A stretch of DNA of 46,049 bases, taken from Lachnospiraceae bacterium (GTDB lineage: Bacteria > Bacillota > Clostridia > Lachnospirales > Lachnospiraceae). Positions within the stretch are counted from its first letter, which is position 1; every line of letters starts with the position of its first letter. The translations under genes were made by a program, and so were the position numbers. The stretch spans positions 1 to 46,049 of the forward strand of contig JAFRGQ010000054.1 of assembly GCA_017433725.1 (NCBI GenBank), written 5' to 3'. Shown here piece by piece: positions 23,904-32,684 of this stretch. A model generated the notes under the pieces. The model saw only the letters and a program-made list of their open reading frames with translations. It searched no databases and was not told the DNA's origin.

Positions 23904-24158
23904 ACGTAAACGATTAAGAGAAAATATCATACTGTATAAATCCAATATAGAGTATGTTTGCGAAAAATGCAAGGCATATTTTCGTAAATTTAAGGAATGA
24001 TACGAAAATAATTTCGTTTTCGCTTTTTAAGTATTCGTGTAAAATGCACAAAAGGTATACTGAAAACCGACAAAATATAACAAATTTTCCTCAAACCACA
24101 AAAAGTGGCTTGACATTCGCAAAAAATGAGTTAAGATTGAGTTACGAAAACGATTTCG
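23904..24158. promoter_or_regulatory. Divergent cellobiose promoters with LacI-type operators
   Basis: Palindromes cgaaaacgatttcg (24145-24158) and cgaaaataatttcg (24003-24016), the looser cgaaaaatgc...catattttcg (23961-23984), and acgtaaacgattaa (23904-23917) resemble LacI-family operators. On the plus strand ttgaca (24110-24115), 16 bases, taagat (24132-24137) lies just upstream of the first operator. On the minus strand ttgcat (23967-23972), 17 bases, tatatt (23944-23949) overlaps the third. The arrangement suggests one regulator controlling both directions, including itself. Confidence 0.65.
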
Positions 24159-24201
24159 GACGTGAATGAGTATCGAAACGGACACCCGGGAGGTGAAAGC
24201 G

Positions 24202-25212
24202 ATGACATCATTGAAAGATATCGCTCAGGTCTGTGGGGTTTCCGTAGCTACAGTCAGTAAGGCTTTGAACAATCACAGCGACGTGAGTGAAGCGCGAAGG
24301 GAGCAGATCAAGAGCAAGGCCAGAGAGCTCGGGTACTTCCCGAACCAGGCAGCCAGAGCACTTAAGACGAGATCCACGATGGATATCGGAGTACTTTTCG
24401 CAGATGCACACAACAGCGGATTGACGCATCCTTACTTCTCACAGGTCCTTGAGGGACTTAAGATAAGAACCGAAGAGAGAGGATACGACCTTACATTCAT
24501 CGGAATCAAGTCGAAACGCAACAAGATGACATTCCTGGAACACTGTGTTTACCGGAATGTCGACGGTGTGGTCGTAGCATGTGTGGATTTTAATCAGCCG
24601 GAAGTTCTGGAACTTGTAAGATCAAGGCTGCCGGTAGTAACAATCGATCATGTGATGGACGACTGCGCAACGATCTCTTCCAATAATGTGGAGGGAATGA
24701 CAAGACTTACACAGTATGTCCTCTCCAAAGGACACAGGAAAGTTGCCTACATACACGGAAGACCTTCCTCGACCACGAACGAGAGAATGGTCGGATTCTT
24801 CCGGGCGATGGAAGAGAAGGGGATAGATCCCCCGGAAGCCTACATCAGAGAGATTCCTTATCTCGACGATGAAGCAGCTTATGATATGACGCTGGAGCTC
24901 CTCGCACTTGAGGACCGGCCGACTTGCATCATGTATCCCGACGATTACTGCTGTATCGGCGGAATCAATGCGATCCGGGACATGGGACTCTCGGTTCCGG
25001 AGGATGTGTCGGTCACGGGATACGATGGGGTACCGATTGCCAGAGTGGTAAGTCCGAAGATCACAACATATCAGCAGAATATGCTGGAGATCGGACAGAC
25101 AGCCGCAGACAAGGTCATCGAACTGATCGAGAGACCGAGAACGGCAATCAAAAACAACACGGTTATCGGCGGAACATTATTCGAAGGCGGTTCCGTTGGA
25201 ACAATAAAGTAA
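24202..25212 (+). CDS. LacI-family regulator of the cellobiose locus
   Basis: The 336-residue protein has a LacI helix-turn-helix (LKDIAQVCGVSVATVSKALNN), a hinge helix (PNQAARALKT) and a periplasmic-binding-protein-like sensor domain (IGVLFAD to the C-terminus, including VDGVVVACVD and VTGYDGVPIARVVSP). ATG 24202 is chosen over the upstream ATG 24166 because gggaggtg precedes it and the family normally starts a few residues before LKDIA. It lies 34 bases before the binding-protein gene and opposite the phosphorylase gene, so it probably responds to cellobiose or a cellobiose-derived sugar. Confidence 0.9.
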   Translation: MTSLKDIAQVCGVSVATVSKALNNHSDVSEARREQIKSKARELGYFPNQAARALKTRSTMDIGVLFADAHNSGLTHPYFSQVLEGLKIRTEERGYDLTFIGIKSKRNKMTFLEHCVYRNVDGVVVACVDFNQPEVLELVRSRLPVVTIDHVMDDCATISSNNVEGMTRLTQYVLSKGHRKVAYIHGRPSSTTNERMVGFFRAMEEKGIDPPEAYIREIPYLDDEAAYDMTLELLALEDRPTCIMYPDDYCCIGGINAIRDMGLSVPEDVSVTGYDGVPIARVVSPKITTYQQNMLEIGQTAADKVIELIERPRTAIKNNTVIGGTLFEGGSVGTIK

Positions 25213-25246
25213 CTTATTTTATAAGTATTTTTCAGGAGGGAACAAA

Positions 25247-26683
25247 ATGAAAAGAAAAGTTCTTGCTACAGTATTAGCAGCAGCCATGGTAATGGGCCTT
25301 GGCGCATGCGGCGGATCATCTTCCTCAACCGCAACAACCGGCGCAGACGCAACAGAGAGCGCAGCAGCAACAACAGAGAGCGCAGCAGCTACAACAGAGA
25401 GCACAGCTGATGCAAGTGCTGCAACAACTGAAGCAGCAGGCGATGAAGGCAAAGTCCTCAACATCGAAGTATGGAACGAAGAGTTCAAGAGCCGTATCAC
25501 AGATCACTATGAAGGATATGAAGCAGTAGACGCAACAACAGGTAAGATCGGTGATGTCACAGTTAACTGGCATATCACACCGTCAGATGACAATGCATAC
25601 CAGAATAATCTGGATTCCAAGCTTCCGGGCAACGTAGACGCTTCCGCAGATGATAAGATTGATATCTTCCTCGTAGAAGCTGACTATGCTCTTAAGTATG
25701 TTGACGCTGACGTTAACGTAGCAATGCCGCTTTCAGAGCTGGGCATCACAGATGCTGATCTCTCCAAGCAGTATCAGTACACAAAGGATGTTGTAACTGA
25801 CGCTAACGGCGAGCTTCGCGGCGCTTCATGGCAGGCTTGCTCCGCAGGTCTTATCTACAACAGAAAGATCGCTGAAGAAGTTCTCGGAACACAGGATCCG
25901 GAAGAAGTTCAGGAATTCGTTAAGGATTGGGATGCTTTCAACGAGACAGCAGCTAAGCTGAAAGAGAAAGGCTACAACATCACATCCACAGTTAATGACA
26001 CATATCGCGTATACTCCAACAACGTTTCCGCTCCGTGGGTAACAGACGGCAAGGTCGCTGTAGATGCTAACATCGACAAGTGGGTAACAGACTCCAAGGC
26101 ACTCGTAGATGCAGGCGAGACAACAACAGCAGAGCTTTGGTCAGATGACTGGAGCAAGGGCTTCTTCGAAGATTCACCGGTATTCTGCTACTTTGGACCG
26201 GCTTGGCTCATCAACTTCTCTATGCACGCTGACGAAGACGGCTCCGTTGCCAAGGCTGGTGGCTGGGGTCTCACAACAGGACCGCAGGGCTTCTACTGGG
26301 GCGGCACATGGATCTGCGCAGCACAGGGCACAGACAACCCGACACTCGTAAAAGACATCATCCTCAAGATGACGACAGACGACAAAGTTATGGAAGATAT
26401 CGCTGTTAAGGATTCCGATTGCGTAAACAACAAGGACGTTCTTGACAAGCTTGCAAACGACGCTGAATTCGGCAATGCTATCCTTGGCGGCCAGAATCCG
26501 TACGCTATGCTTGCAGCAGGCGCTGAGCTTGTAGACATGAGCAACATCTCCATCTACGATCAGGGCTGCAACGAAGAGTTCCAGGGCGCTATGAAGAACT
26601 ACTTCGACGGCAACGCTACATATGAAGAAGCACTTGCACAGTTCAACTCCGCAGTAACAGAGAAATATCCGGAACTCGGCTGA
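25247..26683 (+). CDS. Sugar ABC transporter solute-binding lipoprotein
   Basis: The 478-residue protein starts with a lipoprotein signal (MKRKVLATVLAAAMVMGLGACGG, seen in parts: basic start, hydrophobic core, lipobox LGAC with Cys21). A Ser/Thr/Ala/Glu linker (about 24-62) containing repeated ESAAATT tethers the family-1 binding domain to the membrane. The domain begins near LNIEVWNEEF. It probably captures cellobiose or short cellodextrins outside the cell. Codon use is strongly biased, as in highly expressed genes. ATG 25247 follows caggagg. A terminator-like hairpin and 430 bases separate it from the permeases. Confidence 0.9.
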   Translation: MKRKVLATVLAAAMVMGLGACGGSSSSTATTGADATESAAATTESAAATTESTADASAATTEAAGDEGKVLNIEVWNEEFKSRITDHYEGYEAVDATTGKIGDVTVNWHITPSDDNAYQNNLDSKLPGNVDASADDKIDIFLVEADYALKYVDADVNVAMPLSELGITDADLSKQYQYTKDVVTDANGELRGASWQACSAGLIYNRKIAEEVLGTQDPEEVQEFVKDWDAFNETAAKLKEKGYNITSTVNDTYRVYSNNVSAPWVTDGKVAVDANIDKWVTDSKALVDAGETTTAELWSDDWSKGFFEDSPVFCYFGPAWLINFSMHADEDGSVAKAGGWGLTTGPQGFYWGGTWICAAQGTDNPTLVKDIILKMTTDDKVMEDIAVKDSDCVNNKDVLDKLANDAEFGNAILGGQNPYAMLAAGAELVDMSNISIYDQGCNEEFQGAMKNYFDGNATYEEALAQFNSAVTEKYPELG

Positions 26684-26717
26684 TAACTGAATAAGTGACA
26701 TTCATACGAAACTAACA

Positions 26718-26753
26718 GGGTGCCTGTCCGTGAGTACGGGCAGGCACCTTTTA
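26718..26753 (+). terminator. Terminator/attenuator between binding protein and permease genes
   Basis: ggtgcctgtccg pairs with cgggcaggcacc, followed by tttta. It can keep binding-protein mRNA in excess of permease mRNA if read-through is partial. Confidence 0.85.
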
Positions 26754-26910
26754 TGCATCGATGAGATAAATGCTCTGCGGGGATGCTGACGGTGCCGGAT
26801 TCTGAAAGCCTGTAGACACCTGTGTAAAAAACATGGAGGCCGACAACTTTGAGGCATGAAGGTACACTTCAGGATCAGCAGGATATCTCTGAGAGCACAC
26901 AAAAAATACC

Positions 26911-27040
26911 GGAGGTGTGTTAAGGGTTCCGGAATGGAAAACGAGAGTATACTTAAGGTGTGTTACGGGTTCCGGATCAGGAACAGAGAACACATTGAAA
27001 ATCACCGGAGGTGTGCTGCGGATCCTGAAAGAGAAAAATC
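26911..27040 (+). repeat. Three degenerate repeats upstream of the permease genes
   Basis: ggaggtgtgttaagggttcc (26911), aaggtgtgttacgggttccgg (26955; 20-base core from aggtgtgtt) and ggaggtgtgctgcggatcc (27007) recur every 44-52 bases, each followed by an A-rich aacgagag/aacagaga/aaagagaa stretch. The whole gap 26754-27113 shows no convincing gene. The ggaggtg cores look like ribosome sites but lack start codons with lasting frames. Confidence 0.6.
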
Positions 27041-27113
27041 TGCAGATGCATGAAAATACTATTGTTAGAAGGGGAAATGTGCAGTTTACGGCACAGATCT
27101 TGGAGGAAACGTA

Positions 27114-28028
27114 ATGAACAATAAGAAGTCAAGTGCGGTGACCAGCTTTAACAAATGGGGATACATTTTCCTCATTCCGTTCGCGGTCGTCTTCATCATC
27201 TTCCAGCTGGTTCCGCTGGTAAGCACGATTTATAACAGTTTATTTGAAAACTATATGTCCGGTCTTAAACACGTCGGCCCGAATTTTGTAGGCCTGGCCA
27301 ATTTCGCCAAGCTTTTCACGGGCGGTGATTTCCTGAAGTATTTCAAGAACACCATGATTATGTGGGTTCTCGGATTTGTTCCGCAGATTCTCGTATCCCT
27401 TCTTCTCGGAGCCTGGTTCACGGATCCGTCACTCAGATTAAAGGGACAGAGATTCTTCAAGACCGTTATCTATCTGCCGAACCTGATCATGGCGTCTGCA
27501 TTTGCAATGCTTTTCTTCACACTGTTCGCAGACTCCGGCCCGGTCAACTCGATTCTTGTAGGCCTGGGCATTTTCAAGACTCCGTTCAAGTTCATGTCCA
27601 ATGTCTGGAGTGTCCGCGGTCTTGTAGCTCTTATGAACTTCCTTATGTGGTTCGGAAATACGACCATTCTTCTCATGGCAGGTATGATGGGTATCGACTC
27701 CTCTCTTTTCGAGGCAGCCGAAGTTGACGGCGCGACATCGACTCAGATCTTCTTTACGATCACACTGCCGCTCCTTCGTCCGATCCTTATCTACGTTATG
27801 ATCACATCTCTGATCGGTGGTCTGCAGATGTTCGACGTACCGCAGATCCTGACCAACGGAACCGGTGATCCGGTCCGTACATCCATGACGCTGATCATGT
27901 ACCTCAACAAGCATCTGTACAGTAAGAACTACGGTATGGCCGGTGCGCTCTCCGTAATCCTGCTGATCATCACGGGTATTCTGAGCATGATTATTTTCAA
28001 AGCAACCGCTCAGAAAGAAGTAAAATAA
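27114..28028 (+). CDS. Sugar ABC transporter permease (MalF/UgpA type)
   Basis: The 304-residue membrane protein has about six helices and the permease EAA loop, EAAEVDGATSTQIFFTITLPLLRPIL (seen as EAAEVDGA and TLPLLRP), which docks with the ATPase. ATG 27114 follows ggagg. It is paired with the next gene, 16 bases on. The binding protein upstream and cellobiose phosphorylase locus point to cellobiose import. Confidence 0.92.
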   Translation: MNNKKSSAVTSFNKWGYIFLIPFAVVFIIFQLVPLVSTIYNSLFENYMSGLKHVGPNFVGLANFAKLFTGGDFLKYFKNTMIMWVLGFVPQILVSLLLGAWFTDPSLRLKGQRFFKTVIYLPNLIMASAFAMLFFTLFADSGPVNSILVGLGIFKTPFKFMSNVWSVRGLVALMNFLMWFGNTTILLMAGMMGIDSSLFEAAEVDGATSTQIFFTITLPLLRPILIYVMITSLIGGLQMFDVPQILTNGTGDPVRTSMTLIMYLNKHLYSKNYGMAGALSVILLIITGILSMIIFKATAQKEVK

Positions 28029-28044
28029 GAAAGGAGGCAAGATT

Positions 28045-28902
28045 ATGGATACAAATAAATCAACCGGTGGCATGCATATCGGCTTAAGACGTGCAATCTC
28101 TTACATTGTACTGATTTTACTCTCGTTCCTTTGCCTCTTCTGGTTCTATGTACTGTTCATTAACGCTACAAGATCAAACGGCGAGCTCGGCAGAGGATTT
28201 ACGGCTATCCCGAGTACACATCTGATGCAGAACCTGCACAATGTGCTCCACGGTACGCTTCCGATGATGACAGGTATGAGAAACTCCCTGGTCATTTCAG
28301 CTCTGACAGCAGCGTTCTGTACATACTTCTCTGTTATGACGGCATATGCTATTCAGGCTTACAATTTCACGGGAAAGAATGCGATCTTCACATTCATTCT
28401 TATGATCATGATGATTCCGACACAGGTCACGGCACTCGGTTTCGTTCAGTTGATGAACAAAATGGGACTCAACAACAGTTTTATTCCTCTGATCGTTCCG
28501 GCAATCGCCTCCCCGGTTACTTTCTTCTATATGAAGCAGTACATGGAGTCGAACCTGCCGATGTCTCTTCTCGAGGCAGCGAGAATTGACGGCGCGGGCG
28601 AATTCTACATCTTTAACGGAATCGTTCTCCCGCTGATGGTTCCGGCGATTGCGGTACAGGCAATTTTCTCCTTTGTATCATCCTGGAATAATTACTTCAC
28701 ACCGTCCCTGATCCTTCATAAGGACAAACTGAAGACTCTTCCGATCCTGATTGCACAGCTTCGTGCAGCGGACTGGCTGAAGTTCGATATGGGCCAGGTG
28801 TATGCGGCGATCGCATTTTCGATCTTCCCGGTAATCATTGTTTATCTCATCCTGTCCAAGTACATTGTAGGCGGTGTGTCTGCGGGTGCTGTTAAGGGTT
28901 GA
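28045..28902 (+). CDS. Sugar ABC transporter permease (MalG type)
   Basis: The 285-residue partner permease has about six helices and the EAA motif EAARIDGAGEFYIFNGIVLPL. ATG 28045 follows gaaaggagg. No ATPase gene follows, so a shared MsmK/UgpC-type ATPase encoded elsewhere must drive this importer, which is common in Firmicute oligosaccharide systems. A long hairpin repeat begins 16 bases after its stop codon and may act as its 3' mRNA end. Confidence 0.92.
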   Translation: MDTNKSTGGMHIGLRRAISYIVLILLSFLCLFWFYVLFINATRSNGELGRGFTAIPSTHLMQNLHNVLHGTLPMMTGMRNSLVISALTAAFCTYFSVMTAYAIQAYNFTGKNAIFTFILMIMMIPTQVTALGFVQLMNKMGLNNSFIPLIVPAIASPVTFFYMKQYMESNLPMSLLEAARIDGAGEFYIFNGIVLPLMVPAIAVQAIFSFVSSWNNYFTPSLILHKDKLKTLPILIAQLRAADWLKFDMGQVYAAIAFSIFPVIIVYLILSKYIVGGVSAGAVKG

Positions 28903-28917
28903 TGGGATGTATTGACT

Positions 28918-29121
28918 AAAACTTCCCACGAGCAGTTCTTTATCAGTCTCATCATTTAAAAATGCATCGTCGGGACGCTTTCGCTCGGTCTCGCTGGCAG
29001 CGGTACTAAGAATTTTTCGGCGCCGTTGGCTTGAAAAATTCAAGTACCGGCCGCTCGACGACGCCCTTTGATTGCATTTTTAATGATATCGACTGTAATG
29101 TAGATTCGAAGTGGGAAGTTT
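28918..29121. repeat. AAACTTCCC-ended long hairpin element, copy 1
   Basis: Outer arms aaaacttcccac and gtgggaagttt; then atcatttaaaaatgca (28951) with tgcatttttaatgat (29073); cgtcg with cgacg; gtactaagaatttttc with gaaaaattcaagtac at the centre. The ~204-bp segment is largely self-complementary. A shorter relative lies at 33307-33425, and gattttaatgatgtcgact near 29510 is a right-arm fragment. Confidence 0.8.
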
Positions 29122-29122
29122 G

Positions 29123-29255
29123 AGTAGTTGAGACTCTGTCGGCTTAGAGCGGTTGAGGTCTGATGCTATATAGAGTTGATGGAGAAGTTTCAGTCGCTGA
29201 GGCTCTGTCAGGCTTGGAGTGGTTGAGGCCTGACGCGTTACGGGTCGATGAGGCG
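29123..29255 (+). repeat. Diverged 69-bp tandem duplication
   Basis: agtagttgagactctgtcgg and agtcgctgaggctctgtcag start units at 29123 and 29192; both continue with a ggctt-gag-ggttgagg pattern. With the hairpin before it, it fills most of the 28903-29582 gap, in which I see no gene. Confidence 0.7.
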
Positions 29256-29349
29256 GAATACAAATATTCGAATAATTGCTGGTATTTTGTGGGAGCTGTC
29301 GGGGGGGCTTAACTTAAGGCTTATATATCCTGAAAAATACAAGCAGAGG

Positions 29350-29392
29350 CGTCCGGCGCTTTCCTTCGGGGAGGAGCCGGACGTACTTTTTT
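29350..29392 (+). terminator. Rho-independent terminator upstream of the polyphosphate kinase gene
   Basis: cgtccggc (29350-29357) pairs with gccggacg (29376-29383), then tacttttttg. It ends transcripts arriving from the permease genes. Confidence 0.8.
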
Positions 29393-29412
29393 GCCGGTTA
29401 AGGTGCTCTTGC

Positions 29413-29441
29413 TTGAATTTTCTGTACAATTATGCTACGAT
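29413..29441 (+). promoter_or_regulatory. Putative sigma-A promoter of the polyphosphate kinase gene
   Basis: ttgaat, 17 bases, tacgat, lying after the terminator and 142 bases before the ATG. No other good candidate is seen in this gap. Confidence 0.45.
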
Positions 29442-29582
29442 TTTCATAATAAACAGTGAGAATTTTGCATAATTGCACAATAGTTCATAAACTTATACTT
29501 CCACTTGAAGATTTTAATGATGTCGACTGAGCGATGAGAAGCGAGTGAGAAGTATGAGTCATAAACAAGTCAGGAGGTTCAC

Positions 29583-31055
29583 ATGTTAACAGATTTTGTT
29601 AAGTCCATCCCGCCCGAAAAAGAGACTATGAAGGCGGAACTCGCGGTGGAGAGAGAAAAGCTGGCCAATGCATCCATGAAGATCAAGGTAGCCAAGCTGC
29701 CTGTCATGGTCATCTTTGAGGGCTGGGGTTCTGCAGGAAAGGGAAGCGTTATCGCGAGCGTTATCAAGAATATCGATCCGCGTTTCTTTGAAGTCGCAAC
29801 GACCAATGCAGAGCCGACAGAGGAGGAGAAGAGAAAACCGTTCCTTTATCGCTATTTTATTGAAATACCGGAGGCGGGCAAGTTCAAGTTCTTCGATACA
29901 TGCTGGATGCAGGAAGTCACCGACGGCGTTATCGACGGAACACTTTCCGACAAGGATTATGAGCGCCGGATCAACAGCATCAATACAACGGAGCGCCAGC
30001 TGACCGACAACGGATATCTTGTCATGAAGTTCTTCTTTAACATCAGCAAGAAAGAACAGGCCAGAAGACTCGGAGCGCTTCTCGCCAGCAAGAACACCAG
30101 CTGGCGTGTTGACGAGGATGATTTGTGGGAGAACAAGCACTATAAAGAGTGCCAGAAAGTATATGACAAATATCTGAATGACACAAATCGTTCCATCTCC
30201 CCATGGTATATCATTGATGCGAAGGACAAGAAATGGGCGGAACTTCAGGTACTCCGTTTCCTGAATCAGGGTATCGACACGGCTCTGAAGAATCATTCTC
30301 TCGCTGTACCGATTCTGCAGAACACATTCCCGCTGAAGCAGATGCCTCTTCTCAAGGACGTTGCCCTCGACAAGACTATTTCCGATGATGAGTACAAGCT
30401 CCAGCTGAAACTCCTGCAGGCGAAGCTCCATGAACTGCATTATAAACTCTACCGCAAGAAGATTCCGGTCATTATCGCTTATGAAGGCTGGGATGCAGCA
30501 GGCAAGGGCGGCAACATCAAGAGAATAGCCGGCGCGCTCGATCCGCGCGGATACGTCGTTCACCCGATTGCAAGTCCGGAACCTCACGAGAAAGCCCGCC
30601 ATTATCTGTGGCGTTTCTGGAATCGGCTTCCGAAGACAGGACATATCGCCATTTACGACAGAACATGGTACGGACGTGTCATGGTAGAACGCCTTGAGGG
30701 TTTCTGCAGCGAGAACGACTGGCAGAGAGCTTACAATGAGATAAACGAGTTCGAGAAAGAGCTTGCCGACTGGGGTGCCGTCGTTATCAAGTTCTGGGTA
30801 CATATCGACAACCAGACACAGCTTGAGCGTTTCACTGACAGGCAGAATACACCGGAGAAACAGTGGAAGATAACGGATGAGGACTGGAGAAACCGTGAGA
30901 AGTGGGATCTGTACGAGGGCGCGATCAACGAAATGATCCAGAAGACGAGTACGACCTATGCACCATGGCACATTCTGGAGTCTGTTGACAAGAAGTATGC
31001 TCGTATTAAGGCTCTCAAGATCGTTATTGATGCGATCGAGAAAGCATGCAAGTAA
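29583..31055 (+). CDS. Two-domain polyphosphate kinase 2 / polyphosphate:AMP phosphotransferase
   Basis: The 490-residue protein has two PPK2 domains in tandem. The N-terminal one has a P-loop FEGWGSAGKGSV and a changed Walker B region FFDTCWMQEVTD. The C-terminal one has YEGWDAAGKGGNIKR and the standard YDRTWYGRVMVER. This two-domain build is that of class II PPK2 enzymes, which phosphorylate AMP with polyphosphate to give ADP; in them the C-terminal domain is the catalytic one. ATG 29583 follows caggagg. It stands alone with its own promoter and terminator. Class II is inferred from the domain count and motifs. Confidence 0.88.
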   Translation: MLTDFVKSIPPEKETMKAELAVEREKLANASMKIKVAKLPVMVIFEGWGSAGKGSVIASVIKNIDPRFFEVATTNAEPTEEEKRKPFLYRYFIEIPEAGKFKFFDTCWMQEVTDGVIDGTLSDKDYERRINSINTTERQLTDNGYLVMKFFFNISKKEQARRLGALLASKNTSWRVDEDDLWENKHYKECQKVYDKYLNDTNRSISPWYIIDAKDKKWAELQVLRFLNQGIDTALKNHSLAVPILQNTFPLKQMPLLKDVALDKTISDDEYKLQLKLLQAKLHELHYKLYRKKIPVIIAYEGWDAAGKGGNIKRIAGALDPRGYVVHPIASPEPHEKARHYLWRFWNRLPKTGHIAIYDRTWYGRVMVERLEGFCSENDWQRAYNEINEFEKELADWGAVVIKFWVHIDNQTQLERFTDRQNTPEKQWKITDEDWRNREKWDLYEGAINEMIQKTSTTYAPWHILESVDKKYARIKALKIVIDAIEKACK

Positions 31056-31092
31056 GATGAGTGTGATCTGTCATAAAAGTATAAGATGAAGG

Positions 31093-31136
31093 AAAATTAC
31101 CCGTCTGAACGGCTGTTTCGGCGGGTAATTTTATTC
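31093..31136 (+). terminator. Terminator after the polyphosphate kinase gene
   Basis: aaaattacccg (31093-31103) pairs with cgggtaatttt (31122-31132), continuing into attc. Confidence 0.85.
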
Positions 31137-31241
31137 TTTATCGCGCAATACTCGTGACGTGAGTCTATGATACGCGTGCAAGGTGATACTCGTCTTTTGC
31201 GAGAGTTCAAGCTTGCGATGAAGAATAAAAGTCTCAGCTAC

Positions 31242-31344
31242 ACAATGCTCCACTGGAGCATTGTTACGCATGCTTAGGCACGTCGGATCGCTGGCATGCG
31301 CAGAGGAAGGCGCACATCGCTGCAAGAACGCCGAGGCGTTCTTG
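31242..31344 (+). promoter_or_regulatory. Two strong hairpins in the pyrC leader
   Basis: acaatgctcc (31242) pairs perfectly with ggagcattgt (31255), and caagaacgcc (31323) with ggcgttcttg (31335). The second ends 28 bases before the pyrC ATG and is followed by aatcttt, a weak T-run. Together they could form an attenuator; no PyrR-type binding sequence was confidently identified. Confidence 0.5.
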
Positions 31345-31372
31345 AATCTTTACACATAATCGGAGGTATAGA

Positions 31373-32680
31373 ATGCTTCTTATAAAGAACGGATATATGA
31401 TCGACCCGGAGACCGGGATCGAAGGGAAAAAGGATATTCTGATTGATGAGGGAAAGATTCTGAAGATTGCGGACTGTGGGACGGCAGAATGTTCGGACGA
31501 AGAAAGCAATCAGGCGAGGTGTTCGTGTGCACCGGACGTGATCGATGCAGAAGGCTGTGTGGTCGCCCCCGGTCTCGTCGATGTTCATGTCCACTTCCGT
31601 GATCCCGGCTTCACACAGAAGGAGGATATCCTGACGGGCGCGGCAGCGGCGGCCAAAGGCGGTTTCACCACGGTCGTAATGATGGCAAATACAAAACCGG
31701 CTATCGATACGGTCGACACCCTGACATATTGTCTTGAGAAAGGAAAGCAGACCGGGATCCATGTGAAAGCTTGTGCAAATGTCACCTGCGGCATGAAAGG
31801 CAAAGAGCTCACAGATATGAAAGCTCTCGCAAATGCCGGTGCCGTCGGATTCACGGACGACGGCATCCCGCTTCGAAATCCGGAAATAGTAAGAGCTGCG
31901 ATGGAACAGGTCGCGGAGCTCGATCTTCCGATAAGCTTCCATGAGGAGGACCCGACATATATCGATAAAAACGGAATCAATCACGGGAAGGCCAGCGAGT
32001 TCTACGGAAATGGCGGTTCTGACCGCATGGCGGAAATTTCCATGGTAGAGCGGGATCTAAAGCTTGCAATCGAGACGGGAGCCCGGATTGATATTCAGCA
32101 CATCAGCTCGAAGGAAGCCGTTCAGCTGGTACGTGAGGCGAAAAAAATGAGCAGCAACATCCATGCAGAGGCGACGCCGCATCATTTTACGTTGACGGAG
32201 GAGGCTTGTATAGAGTATGGGGCATTTGCAAAGATGAATCCGCCTCTTCGCGAGGAGGCAGATCGAATGGCAATCGTGCAGGGGCTTGCCGATGGCACAA
32301 TTGATATGATTGCTACGGACCATGCTCCGCATACGACGAGTGAAAAGAAGGATGTTCCGATCACTTCCGCGCCGAGCGGAATCACCGGACTCGAAACTTC
32401 TCTTTCCCTGGGAATCACGGAACTGGTCGACAAGGGTTATCTCACGTTGCGTGATCTGATGACCCGCATGTCCACAGCACCGGCGAAGCTTTACAAGTTG
32501 GATGCCGGCTACATAGCGGAAGGAGGACCGGCGGATCTGGTTATTTTTGATCCGAAGGCCAAGGTCGTCGCCGGGAACTATGCGTCGAAGGCGGAGAACT
32601 CACCGTTTACGGGATGGGAGCTGACGGGCCGCGTGGAGTATACGATATGCGACGGCAAGGTGGTATATAGGAGAAAATAA
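31373..32680 (+). CDS. pyrC: Dihydroorotase
   Basis: The 435-residue zinc amidohydrolase closes carbamoyl-aspartate to dihydroorotate in pyrimidine synthesis. The metal-binding pair His72 and His74 lies in DVHVHFRDPG, with the substrate-binding Arg76 following. IQHISSKEAV and ATPHHF supply further His ligands, and IATDHAPH the catalytic Asp. Length fits type I bacterial dihydroorotases (about 430). ATG 31373 follows cggagg. No other pyr gene adjoins; the NUDIX gene follows after four bases and is probably co-transcribed. Confidence 0.92.
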   Translation: MLLIKNGYMIDPETGIEGKKDILIDEGKILKIADCGTAECSDEESNQARCSCAPDVIDAEGCVVAPGLVDVHVHFRDPGFTQKEDILTGAAAAAKGGFTTVVMMANTKPAIDTVDTLTYCLEKGKQTGIHVKACANVTCGMKGKELTDMKALANAGAVGFTDDGIPLRNPEIVRAAMEQVAELDLPISFHEEDPTYIDKNGINHGKASEFYGNGGSDRMAEISMVERDLKLAIETGARIDIQHISSKEAVQLVREAKKMSSNIHAEATPHHFTLTEEACIEYGAFAKMNPPLREEADRMAIVQGLADGTIDMIATDHAPHTTSEKKDVPITSAPSGITGLETSLSLGITELVDKGYLTLRDLMTRMSTAPAKLYKLDAGYIAEGGPADLVIFDPKAKVVAGNYASKAENSPFTGWELTGRVEYTICDGKVVYRRK

Positions 32681-32684
32681 AATA

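Noticed and set aside
29586-30971. 461-codon minus-strand frame opposite the polyphosphate kinase gene
   Set aside because: The plus strand has clear PPK2 motifs over the whole length; the minus frame has no recognisable domain or start signal.
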